Positions 1 through 5,906 of a DNA stretch of 10,774 bases are shown here, piece by piece. The stretch comes from EsbW-18 sp964634615 (GTDB lineage Bacteria; Patescibacteriota; Minisyncoccia; Phycocordibacterales; EsbW-18): assembly GCA_964634615.1 (NCBI GenBank), contig CAZWLQ010000022.1, positions 1 to 10,774 of the forward strand, in the 5' to 3' direction. Positions within the stretch are counted from its first letter, which is position 1. Each line of letters begins with the position of its first letter. The notes under the pieces are model-generated. The model worked only from the letters and a program-made list of their open reading frames with translations. It ran no database searches and was not told the DNA's origin. The translations under genes were made by a program, and so were the position numbers.

Positions 1-5
1 CGATC

Positions 6-740
6 ATGATACGACTGGTAAGTTTTGATATTTGGGGGACGCTGATACGGAACAATCCTCAGTTTCGGGACGCACGCTCTCAGATTATGGCGGATGCTCT
101 CGGGCTCGCTAATAGGATGGAAGAAGTAAAGACTGTTGCGTCGGCTGTGGATCATGAGATTGATCTCATAACTGAAGAATCTGGAGAAGACTTCGATTTC
201 AAATCACGCTTTGTGCGCGTGGCGGAACGACTCGATATCGATACGTCATCTTTTACTAAAGAAGGCATTGAAGACTTGGAGGTTAAGATTGGAGAAGTGT
301 TTGTAACATATGCGCCGCTTTTCATTGAACCCGACCTTATTTCTACATTCACAAAGCTAAAAGAACGGGGGATAAAGATTGCGCTTGTAAGCAATACCGG
401 ATTTATACGAGGAGAAACGATGCGTAAAGGGTTGGCCAAGCTCGGCATACTCGAGCTAACGGACTACGCGCTCTTTTCTAATGAGGTGGGCATAGCAAAG
501 CCCGACCAAAGAATATTCCAGGTACTTATAAAAATGTCTGGTGAGGAACCACACGCTATCATTCATGTTGGAGATAATAAAAAGACCGACTACCAGGGGG
601 CTTCTCAAGCTGGTTTGCGCGCGCTGTATTTTAATTACAAAAGTCTTCCAGAAGAAGAGGGGGTAAAGACGATATGGAAATTGTCCGAACTCCCAGAGCT
701 TTTGGAGCGAGAGGCAATCGATGGAAAGGGAAGTCTCTAA
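6..740 (+). CDS. HAD-superfamily hydrolase (phosphatase-like)
   Basis: Predicted cytosolic HAD hydrolase of 244 residues, a normal length for a HAD with a helical cap. Core motifs are in order: motif I FDIWGTL (nucleophile D8), motif II VSNTG (S129-N130), motif III lysine K165 in AKPDQRIF, and motif IV HVGDNKKTD (D190, D195). The helical segment between about residues 15 and 105 would be the C1-type cap that sets substrate choice. Residue D+2 of motif I is Trp (W10), not the general-acid Asp of classical phosphatases; DxWGT and DxYGT variants are known in the family, including haloacid dehalogenases, so the exact reaction is open. The ATG lies 5 bp from the window edge, so an upstream start cannot be excluded. 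A phosphoribosyltransferase gene follows after 24 bp and is probably co-transcribed. Family call firm; substrate unknown. Confidence 0.88.
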   Translation: MIRLVSFDIWGTLIRNNPQFRDARSQIMADALGLANRMEEVKTVASAVDHEIDLITEESGEDFDFKSRFVRVAERLDIDTSSFTKEGIEDLEVKIGEVFVTYAPLFIEPDLISTFTKLKERGIKIALVSNTGFIRGETMRKGLAKLGILELTDYALFSNEVGIAKPDQRIFQVLIKMSGEEPHAIIHVGDNKKTDYQGASQAGLRALYFNYKSLPEEEGVKTIWKLSELPELLEREAIDGKGSL

Positions 741-764
741 GATAAACTGCTCATATTGAGCTCT

Positions 765-1607
765 ATGAAAACATCCACACTGGCACTTCATTCGCTGCGA
801 GTTGAAGACAACAGGATCCTCATTGAAACAGGAGAGGAGTTCGACGGTGTTGCCTATAGTAAGTTCAAGTACGGTGACGGAAGCGTCTCTGATGAATACG
901 GCAAATCACTCGCCCAAGCCTTCATAGAAAAACATACAGATCTGCTTGAAAGCGGAGTAGATATCGCAGTCACGTCGGCGTCGTATCGCTCCGTACCAAA
1001 GGGCGCCACAAGCATCGCTTACTTCTTCACGAAATATCTCAATGAATATCTAGAAAAGATACACAAAGATCCAGCACAACGTATCAAGATAACCAACAAT
1101 GATAGCTTTGTGGGTGATTACGCATCTTTTTCCATTGAAAAAAGAGAAGCGCTCATGACAAGCAGCGTCCTTACCCTCTCTGAGAGCGTGAAAGCAAAGA
1201 CGCTCATCATCATTGATGACGTTCGGATTACCGGGGCGGGAGAGCGTCGACTCGTCGACTTCTTTGCAGATAAGGACGTTGCTGAGATATTTTTGCTTTA
1301 TGTTGCGGCCGCAGATCCTGCATACGCTTCTACGAATCCTCAGATCGAAAGCATTCTTAACCATACATGGATGGACGGTCTCCCTAAGCTTTTATCGATA
1401 ATGCAGTCAAAGGGATACATGATAAATGCACGTGTCTGTAAGTATATTCTCTCGCATCCCGCATTAGATGCGTTGGAGGCTTTTCTCCGACAACTGAACA
1501 GAAAAGTTCTTGAAGATCTGTACGAAAATATTGTGAACGACAACTACTCAGCTATACCGGAATACAAAGACTCAATTGCTCTCATCAAAAAAGTTGCACG
1601 TTCCTAG
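765..1607 (+). CDS. Phosphoribosyltransferase-fold protein, PRTase_3 / ter-cluster-like
   Basis: A 280-residue protein with a type I phosphoribosyltransferase core. The PRPP-binding loop is LIIIDDVRITGAGE (residues 147-160, acidic pair D151-D152), preceded by four hydrophobic residues as in a Rossmann-like strand. Upstream, YSKFKYGDG (31-39), DIAVTSASYRSVPKGA (66-81) and a long helix before GDY (117-119) resemble, from memory, the PRTases found in tellurium-resistance (ter) type clusters, where a HAD protein is a common partner. The C-terminal 90 residues are helical and not recognised. I chose ATG at 765; a TTG at 756 would add three residues, and neither has more than a weak GAG upstream. 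It lies 24 bp after the HAD gene, in the same direction. Catalytic substrate unknown; a nucleotide-salvage PRTase is the alternative. Confidence 0.75.
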   Translation: MKTSTLALHSLRVEDNRILIETGEEFDGVAYSKFKYGDGSVSDEYGKSLAQAFIEKHTDLLESGVDIAVTSASYRSVPKGATSIAYFFTKYLNEYLEKIHKDPAQRIKITNNDSFVGDYASFSIEKREALMTSSVLTLSESVKAKTLIIIDDVRITGAGERRLVDFFADKDVAEIFLLYVAAADPAYASTNPQIESILNHTWMDGLPKLLSIMQSKGYMINARVCKYILSHPALDALEAFLRQLNRKVLEDLYENIVNDNYSAIPEYKDSIALIKKVARS

Positions 1608-1633
1608 AAGCTTTCTCTTCTATACAAAAGGCA

Positions 1634-1642
1634 TGATATAAT
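1634..1642 (+). promoter_or_regulatory. Extended -10 promoter for leaderless transcript
   Basis: TGA directly followed by a perfect TATAAT (1637-1642). No convincing -35 is seen 16-18 bp upstream, which an extended -10 can compensate for. The usual start point, about 7 bp downstream, falls at 1649-1651, essentially on the A of the ATG at 1651, so the mRNA would have little or no leader. Confidence 0.7.
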
Positions 1643-1650
1643 TGGTGCAC

Positions 1651-1899
1651 ATGACACCCGAAGAGCAACAGATGCTTCGTGAAGCACTTGAACTTTCACG
1701 TAAGAACAACGAGACGCTCAACAAACTCTATCGCGCCGCGATTTGGGGGCGGGCAATCAAAATACTTTACTGGGCAGTTATCATTGGGGTATCTTTCGGC
1801 GCTCTCTATTTCGTCAAACCATATCTCGAGACGCTTCAAGGTGTTTATGGAGGGTCTGAAACCACAAAGACAAACGTCCGAGATCTCTTCAGTTTCTAG
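1651..1899 (+). CDS. Small single-pass membrane protein of unknown function
   Basis: An 82-residue protein starting MTPEEQQML. Residues 1-30 form a charged, probably amphipathic helix rich in Glu, Lys and Leu. Residues about 38-58 (IKILYWAVIIGVSFGALYFV) are one transmembrane helix, followed by a short polar tail ending RDLFSF. Small proteins with this arrangement recur in Patescibacteria genomes in my recollection, but none has a function I can name. The ATG at 1651 is preferred over in-frame TTG 1642 and GTG 1645 because those overlap the -10 box or the space just after it. No Shine-Dalgarno is present, which fits leaderless expression. It could be a membrane anchor or a small regulator of a neighbouring protein; nothing in the sequence decides this. 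Confidence 0.75.
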   Translation: MTPEEQQMLREALELSRKNNETLNKLYRAAIWGRAIKILYWAVIIGVSFGALYFVKPYLETLQGVYGGSETTKTNVRDLFSF

Positions 1900-1906
1900 C
1901 CGCACA

Positions 1907-1934
1907 TTGAGAGGCATGGAAATTGTGTTAAAAT
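1907..1934 (+). promoter_or_regulatory. Promoter of the tRNA-Phe unit
   Basis: TTGAGA (1907-1912), a 16-bp spacer, then TAAAAT (1929-1934), with TGT immediately before the -10 as an extended element. Predicted start is about 1941, which gives an approximately 80-nt leader before the tRNA. It begins 8 bp after the stop codon of the small membrane protein. Confidence 0.6.
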
Positions 1935-1944
1935 AGCTTTTATC

Positions 1945-2015
1945 CGCTCGGGCCAGCTCTATGCGCCCGAGCGCCGCTTGAACGAAATGGGAAAGACGCT
2001 TCTCCTATTTCAAGC
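1945..2015 (+). other. Two strong hairpins in the tRNA leader
   Basis: Hairpin 1: a perfect 9-bp GC-rich stem, CGCTCGGGC (1945-1953) with GCCCGAGCG (1965-1973), 11-nt loop. Hairpin 2: GCTTGAA (1976-1982) with TTCAAGC (2009-2015), continued after a one-sided bulge by ATGGGA (1987-1992) with TCCTAT (2003-2008, one G-U). Neither is followed by a T-run, so they are not classical terminators. They lie downstream of the predicted start site and end 7 nt before the tRNA, so they may guide 5' processing or be a separate small RNA. Confidence 0.6.
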
Positions 2016-2022
2016 ATCATTC

Positions 2023-2096
2023 GCCGAGGTAGCTCAGTTGGTTAGAGCATCTGCCTGAAGAGCAGAGGGTCGGCGGTTCGAATCCGCCCCTCGGCA
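2023..2096 (+). tRNA. tRNA-Phe (GAA)
   Basis: A full cloverleaf can be folded by hand. The acceptor stem GCCGAGG / CCTCGGC has 7 perfect pairs. The D stem is GCTC / GAGC, with a loop containing GG. The anticodon stem TCTGC / GCAGA encloses loop CTGAAGA, with anticodon GAA at 2057-2059. The variable loop is 5 nt, and the T stem GGCGG / CCGCC has the TTCGAAT loop. Discriminator base is A. CCA is not encoded (ACA follows), so a CCA-adding enzyme must finish it. No intron. Confidence 0.97.
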
Positions 2097-2103
2097 CATA
2101 TAA

Positions 2104-2131
2104 TTGACAAAAGTGTATATTTTGTTAGAGT
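2104..2131 (+). promoter_or_regulatory. Promoter after tRNA-Phe
   Basis: A consensus -35 TTGACA (2104-2109) begins 8 bp after the tRNA end. A 16-bp spacer leads to TAGAGT (2126-2131, 4 of 6 matches), preceded by TGT as an extended -10. It would give a leader of about 20-25 nt carrying the GGAGG site of the next ORF. Confidence 0.55.
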
Positions 2132-2148
2132 ATTCTTGGATTTCAAAC

Positions 2149-2153
2149 GGAGG
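2149..2153 (+). promoter_or_regulatory. Shine-Dalgarno deciding the start at 2161
   Basis: GGAGG, 7 nt before the ATG at 2161. It is the only strong, well-spaced Shine-Dalgarno in the window and rules out the in-frame TTG at 2104, which lies inside the -35 box. Confidence 0.75.
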
Positions 2154-2160
2154 GTTGACG

Positions 2161-2412
2161 ATGTGGACGAGTGCGCAACAGCAAGCAGAGTTGAAGGCGC
2201 GAGCAGGCATGCTCGCGCTCTACTACCGCGCTGGTCAGGACGATGAGGACTGGGCTCCCGTTCCTGGAGCGGAGAAGTTCAGCGCTACCCAGCGCGACGC
2301 CGCTCGAAAACACGCCGAGACGTTTTGCAGAGAGGAGGCGCTCGGTCAATTCTTCAACATCATCATCGTTGATGAGGAGGGAAGTGTTCTCGACGCGGTC
2401 GGGGATTTCTGA
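2161..2412 (+). CDS. Small acidic hypothetical protein
   Basis: An 83-residue soluble-looking protein of unknown family. It starts MWTSAQQQAELKARAG, has a helical, Ala- and charge-rich first half, then a short hydrophobic strand NIIIVDEEG (about 67-75) that ends in an acidic turn. It has no signal peptide, transmembrane segment or known motif that I can see. Reality is supported by the promoter, the GGAGG ribosome site and a probable terminator after the TGA stop. It is odd on two counts: 59% GC by direct count (149 of 252), above the sampled neighbouring genes at roughly half, and the only gene with a strong Shine-Dalgarno. Both could mean acquisition from elsewhere. The opposite strand also has an open frame here, but without a start signal. 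Confidence 0.65.
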   Translation: MWTSAQQQAELKARAGMLALYYRAGQDDEDWAPVPGAEKFSATQRDAARKHAETFCREEALGQFFNIIIVDEEGSVLDAVGDF

Positions 2413-2432
2413 CAACCCTCGAGGACAAACGA

Positions 2433-2468
2433 AATGGGCNNNNNNNNNNCTAGGTAGCCCATTCTTTT
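2433..2468. terminator. Probable bidirectional terminator interrupted by gap
   Basis: AATGGGC (2433-2439) and GCCCATT (2457-2463) are exact reverse complements, with CTTTT following on the + strand and TTTCGTTT following on the - strand. It sits between two convergent genes, right after the stop at 2412 and against the Hsp20 stop at 2467. The loop contains the run of Ns, so true stem and loop lengths are unknown. The right-hand flank TAGGTA suggests the stem may continue into the missing bases. Confidence 0.6.
2440..2449. other. Assembly gap (10 N)
   Basis: Ten consecutive undetermined bases, a typical scaffold spacer. It lies inside an inverted repeat, so the assembly probably broke on a hairpin. 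Real length is unknown, and the join of left and right parts rests on scaffolding alone. Confidence 0.95.
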
Positions 2469-2928
2469 ATATCGTCTTGATACGAAGTTTGGTCTGCTTT
2501 TGTTTGTCTATTTTTGGAAGCTTAATGGTGAGTAGTCCGTGGCGAAATTCGGCAATCGCTTCCTCGGCCTTCACTTCGGATGGAAGGAGAATTGTGCGAG
2601 CAAATGAACCCCAGTAAAGCTCTTTGTGGAAATAGTCGTTGTCATCAACTTGGTATGACTCACGGCGGGTTCCTTTGATGATAACCATCTCTTGGCTGAT
2701 TGAAACATCGAGTTCATCGGGATTTACGCCCGCGACCATGGTTTTGATGACGATTTCTGTTGGTGTTTGCGAAACGTCAACCGCGAGCTCGGCCTCTTGT
2801 TCTTTGTCTTCTGCAATCGCCATCATGCGGTCAGATCCGCGGCGTTTTTCCGTCGGTTCCTCATCAACAAAAAATTCGTCCTCGGTGTTAATAGCGCCAG
2901 TGAGACGTTGAAAGAAAGAGCGTTTCAT
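2467..2928 (-). CDS. Hsp20 / alpha-crystallin small heat-shock protein
   Basis: A 153-residue ATP-independent holdase chaperone that binds unfolding proteins and hands them to refolding machines. The N-terminal arm (1-46) is acidic and variable, as usual for the family. The alpha-crystallin domain spans about 47-139: it opens AELAVDVSQTPTEIVI, has the conserved F109-x-R111 in SFARTILLP, and ends with the signature AEFRHGLLTIKLPK (126-139, equivalent to A-x-x-x-n-G-v-L). The tail LRIKTI carries an L-R-I version of the I-x-I oligomerisation motif. Length is typical. No Shine-Dalgarno or clear promoter is visible before the ATG, and no CIRCE operator. It lies 79 bp after prsW on the same strand and could be read through from valS-prsW. 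Confidence 0.92.
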   Translation of the reverse strand: MKRSFFQRLTGAINTEDEFFVDEEPTEKRRGSDRMMAIAEDKEQEAELAVDVSQTPTEIVIKTMVAGVNPDELDVSISQEMVIIKGTRRESYQVDDNDYFHKELYWGSFARTILLPSEVKAEEAIAEFRHGLLTIKLPKIDKQKQTKLRIKTI

Positions 2929-3007
2929 ATATGGTAGTTCGTTTGTTAGTTGATTAGCGTGTTCGTTTTTGATGTTTTCTGAATGAACAAAAAACTAATC
3001 AATACAC

Positions 3008-3712
3008 TTATTGTCGTATGCGTTTAATACGTTCAAAGAGTAATAAAAGCACAATGATGAGCGTCCAGATACAAATGAAGATAACAAAGACGCCCTGTGA
3101 CCCTGCATGTAGTATAAGGAAGTTAAAAAGGGCGTGCAATACGATTGCAAGGATGCATCCAACGAGGAGGAATTCATGGCGGATACGCTGACTTTTATAA
3201 AATGAAAACGCAAGCGCGGCACCGATCATTGACGATGAAAGGATGTGAAGGAGGGTTGTGCCCATGAACCGGATGTTCAGGGTCACGAGACCAGTAAAAA
3301 TATCTCCCGTGAGAATTGGCTGCAGCACGAAGAGGGTGTTTTCTGCGGCAGCGAATCCGAGCGCCGCGGTGATGAGATAAATCATTGCGTCAATCGGCTC
3401 GTCTTCTGCGCGTGTGTGCATGCCACCAAAATATGCGGCGGCGTATTTAAGAACCTCTTCAATCAATGACCATCCAAAGAACACGAGGAGTGGAACCGAT
3501 ACAAAATGGGCAATCAGCTGTTCAAGGGGAATTGCCAACGGCACCGCGAGCATGCCGAGAAGAAAGGAAATGAGCAGCAGGCGGTTTGGCTCGGGGTGTT
3601 TTTGATCTTCACGAAGCCAAAACCAGAGCCATACTAAGGTTGGTACAATGCCGCCAAGTATTGCGAAGACGATTGAGAGCGGGGCTGGGGTTAGCATGAG
3701 GACGTTGGCCAT
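3008..3712 (-). CDS. prsW: PrsW-family intramembrane metalloprotease
   Basis: A 234-residue polytopic membrane protein with about seven to eight hydrophobic segments. Family motifs are in order: EEVLK (85-89, the EExxK pair), LGFAAAEN (118-125), H156 in TLLHILSSSMIGAAL, and H193-A-L-F-N197. The Glu and His residues are the presumed metal ligands and catalytic groups. In Bacillus, PrsW cleaves the anti-sigma factor RsiW after envelope stress; other family members have unknown targets, and no sigma/anti-sigma pair is visible here. The start overlaps the end of valS by 22 bp, which suggests translational coupling; a second ATG at 3697 also overlaps by a few bases. No Shine-Dalgarno precedes either. 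The C-terminus ends in a basic cluster, FERIKRIRQ, consistent with an inside tail. Confidence 0.88.
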   Translation of the reverse strand: MANVLMLTPAPLSIVFAILGGIVPTLVWLWFWLREDQKHPEPNRLLLISFLLGMLAVPLAIPLEQLIAHFVSVPLLVFFGWSLIEEVLKYAAAYFGGMHTRAEDEPIDAMIYLITAALGFAAAENTLFVLQPILTGDIFTGLVTLNIRFMGTTLLHILSSSMIGAALAFSFYKSQRIRHEFLLVGCILAIVLHALFNFLILHAGSQGVFVIFICIWTLIIVLLLLFERIKRIRQ

Positions 3713-5802
3713 GGCGAAACGATGAGCAAGTCACCGTTTGTTCCCGGCATGTGTCCCCAGATCTCTTCGGTGATGAACGGCATGAATGGATGGAGGAGTG
3801 CCAGAGACGTCTTCAGGATATCAAGTAGAAGCACTTTTCGTGAATTGGATGCGGGGATATCTTCTTTGAGAATCAACTTACTTTCTTCGATGATGTCGTC
3901 AGCAAAGGTGTGCCAGACATAATGGTAGAGTTTCTCGCCTGCCATGTAGAAACGATACTGTTCGATATCTGTTGTTACCGCTTTCACCAAATCATCAAGT
4001 TCTTGTCGGCGCACAGTATCGCTTTGTGTATCAACCGGTCTCGTATCAGACATTCCATCGACGCTTTCAAGTACAAAGCGAGCGATGTTCCAGAGTTTGT
4101 TTGAAAAAAGTTTGTACGCCTTAATTTTATCTTCGTAGAGCGCGGTCGTCGTGCCGGGCGTATTACCAATCGTGAGTCCCATGCGGAGTGCATCGGTACC
4201 GTATTTGTCCGACAGCTCAAGCGGACTGATAACATTACCCTTGCTCTTACTCATCTTCTTGCCGTCCTTTGCGGTTACAATGCCGTGCAAGTAGACAATA
4301 GAGAAGGGGAGTGTGCCGGTGCGGTAGAGACCAAACATAAGCATGCGGGCGACCCAGAAAAAGAGAATCTCGCCCGCTGTTTCCATCACCTGGGTGGGAT
4401 AGAATTTTTTATAATCCGCGCTCTCGGGATAGCCAAGTGCTGCGAATGGCCACTGTCCTGATGAGAACCAGGTATCGAAGGTGTCCGTTTCAGCGATCCA
4501 GCCGTCTCCCTCGGGTTTCTTTTTGCCAATATACACATCATCTCCCTTGTACCAGGCAGGAATCGGAATGCCCCATGCAATCTGACGAGAGACATTCCAG
4601 TCTTCGATATTCGTCAGCCAATGAAGCATGATTTTTTTGTAGTGGTCAGGATAGAAGGTAATTTCATCCTGCTCAATCGCTTTGATGACGGGCGTAGCTA
4701 AGGGCTTCATGTTCACGAACCACTGGGGAAGGACGCGCGGCTCAAGGATTCGTTCGCATTTGTAGCATTTCTTGACGCTGTGCTTGTACTCGGCATCTAC
4801 TTTTTCAAGCAAGCCGGCCGCCTCAAGATCTTTGGCGATGATTGCTCGCGCCTCTTCAACTTTGAGGCCTGCGTACTTGCCACACTTCTCGTTAAGTTTT
4901 CCGAACTGATCGATGACTTCGACGATAGGGAGGTCGTGACGAAGTGCCATTAAAAAGTCGTTCGGGTCATGTGCGGGGGTGATTTTCACCACACCGGTTC
5001 CAAAGGCCGGATCAACATATTCGTCGGCGATAACCTTAAGCTTGACTGGGCCAATCAACCCTTCGAACTCGATGTCTTTTCCAACCCACTCCTTGTACCG
5101 CGCGTCGTCAGGATGTACCGCAATTGCCGTATCGCCGAATTTTGTTTCTGGTCGCACCGTTGCAAGGACAAACGGCCCATACTTCATGTAGTAGAGAGGG
5201 TCGATACGTTCCTCGCTTGTTGTCTCCAATTCGGAGAGGGAGGTCTGGTGTTTCGTGCACCAGTTGATACTTTTTTTGCCACGATAGACCAGCCCGTCCT
5301 TATGGAGAGTTTCAAACGTGTCGTAGACAGTATCGATGATATCGGGATCAAGCGTGAACTTTTCACGACCCCAGTCACAGGACGCACCAAGCTGGCGCAA
5401 TTGCCCTTCCATGAAGGATTTGTTTGCAAGCGTGAACTCCATGATTTCGTCACGCAATTGCTTCGGATCCATGCCAAAGCGGGTTCGCCCCTCTTTTTCG
5501 AGTTTCTTCTCATACACCACTTGCGTTTCGAACCCCGCATGATCCGCACCAGGAAGCCATAATGCCCGTTTTCCACGCATGCGCTCAAAACGGATAATCA
5601 AGTCTTCGATGGTCACAAACACGGCATGTCCCGCATGGAGTGAGCCGTTAGCGTTCGGCGGAGGCATGATGATCGTGAACGCCTCCTTGCTCTCTCTAGG
5701 CAGGTTGTCTGGGTTAAAATAGCCACTTTCCTCCCATGTTTTGTATATAACTGGTTCGGTGTCTTTCGGGTTGTAGGGCTTTAGGAATTTCTCGGGAATC
5801 AT
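3691..5802 (-). CDS. valS: Valyl-tRNA synthetase, short form
   Basis: Class I synthetase that charges tRNA-Val and edits misacylated threonine; cytosolic and essential. Numbered from the ATG at 5802 (703 residues): HIGH box HAGH (56-59) in PNANGSLHAGH, editing (CP1) domain about 196-345 with VRPET and GTGVVKITPAHDPND, a single C346-x2-C349 half of a zinc knuckle, DWNVSRQ (401-407), KMSKS (516-520) and an anticodon-binding helical domain ending FITEEIW (676-682). The family is usually 860-950 residues; here the protein stops about 20 residues after TEEIW and lacks the C-terminal coiled-coil arm. I prefer 5802 over the upstream in-frame ATG 5835 because MIPEKFLKPYNP matches the usual N-terminus and an extended -10 box lies between the two ATGs. 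The end overlaps prsW. Confidence 0.95.
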   Translation of the reverse strand: MIPEKFLKPYNPKDTEPVIYKTWEESGYFNPDNLPRESKEAFTIIMPPPNANGSLHAGHAVFVTIEDLIIRFERMRGKRALWLPGADHAGFETQVVYEKKLEKEGRTRFGMDPKQLRDEIMEFTLANKSFMEGQLRQLGASCDWGREKFTLDPDIIDTVYDTFETLHKDGLVYRGKKSINWCTKHQTSLSELETTSEERIDPLYYMKYGPFVLATVRPETKFGDTAIAVHPDDARYKEWVGKDIEFEGLIGPVKLKVIADEYVDPAFGTGVVKITPAHDPNDFLMALRHDLPIVEVIDQFGKLNEKCGKYAGLKVEEARAIIAKDLEAAGLLEKVDAEYKHSVKKCYKCERILEPRVLPQWFVNMKPLATPVIKAIEQDEITFYPDHYKKIMLHWLTNIEDWNVSRQIAWGIPIPAWYKGDDVYIGKKKPEGDGWIAETDTFDTWFSSGQWPFAALGYPESADYKKFYPTQVMETAGEILFFWVARMLMFGLYRTGTLPFSIVYLHGIVTAKDGKKMSKSKGNVISPLELSDKYGTDALRMGLTIGNTPGTTTALYEDKIKAYKLFSNKLWNIARFVLESVDGMSDTRPVDTQSDTVRRQELDDLVKAVTTDIEQYRFYMAGEKLYHYVWHTFADDIIEESKLILKEDIPASNSRKVLLLDILKTSLALLHPFMPFITEEIWGHMPGTNGDLLIVSPWPTSSC

Positions 5803-5809
5803 AAACGTT

Positions 5810-5818
5810 ATAGTATCA
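5810..5818 (-). promoter_or_regulatory. Extended -10 of valS (probable leaderless)
   Basis: Reading the - strand, TGA then TACTAT (5815-5810), 7 nt before the ATG at 5802; TATAAC (5812-5807) overlaps it as an alternative. No clear -35. The start point would fall on the ATG, the same arrangement as the gene at 1651. Confidence 0.5.
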
Positions 5819-5872
5819 CGAGAGAATATATTCATGACACGAGACGTATTCTTTTAAAAGCCAAAAGGTCAT

Positions 5873-5892
5873 TGTGTATAAGGTGTGGATAG
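5873..5892 (-). other. Two adjacent DnaA-box-like sites
   Basis: On the - strand, TTATACACA (5881-5873) fits the consensus TTWTNCACA fully, and CTATCCACA (5892-5884) matches TTATCCACA in 8 of 9 positions. They share orientation and are 2 bp apart, and lie next to an AT-rich repeat region (27% GC over 5941-6060 by count). This could be part of a replication origin or a DnaA-regulated site; two sites alone do not prove it, and no dnaA or dnaN gene is in the window. Confidence 0.35.
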
Positions 5893-5906
5893 CGATGTCT
5901 CAGAGA

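Noticed and set aside
1981..2438. Repeated 11-mer AACGAAATGGG at 1981 and 2428
   Set aside because: A few 11-mer repeats are expected by chance in 10 kb, and the two contexts are unrelated.
2929..3007. CIRCE or other heat-shock operator, or a terminator, between prsW and the Hsp20 gene
   Set aside because: No TTAGCACTC/GAGTGCTAA repeat is present, and the only stem there is A/T-only and weak.
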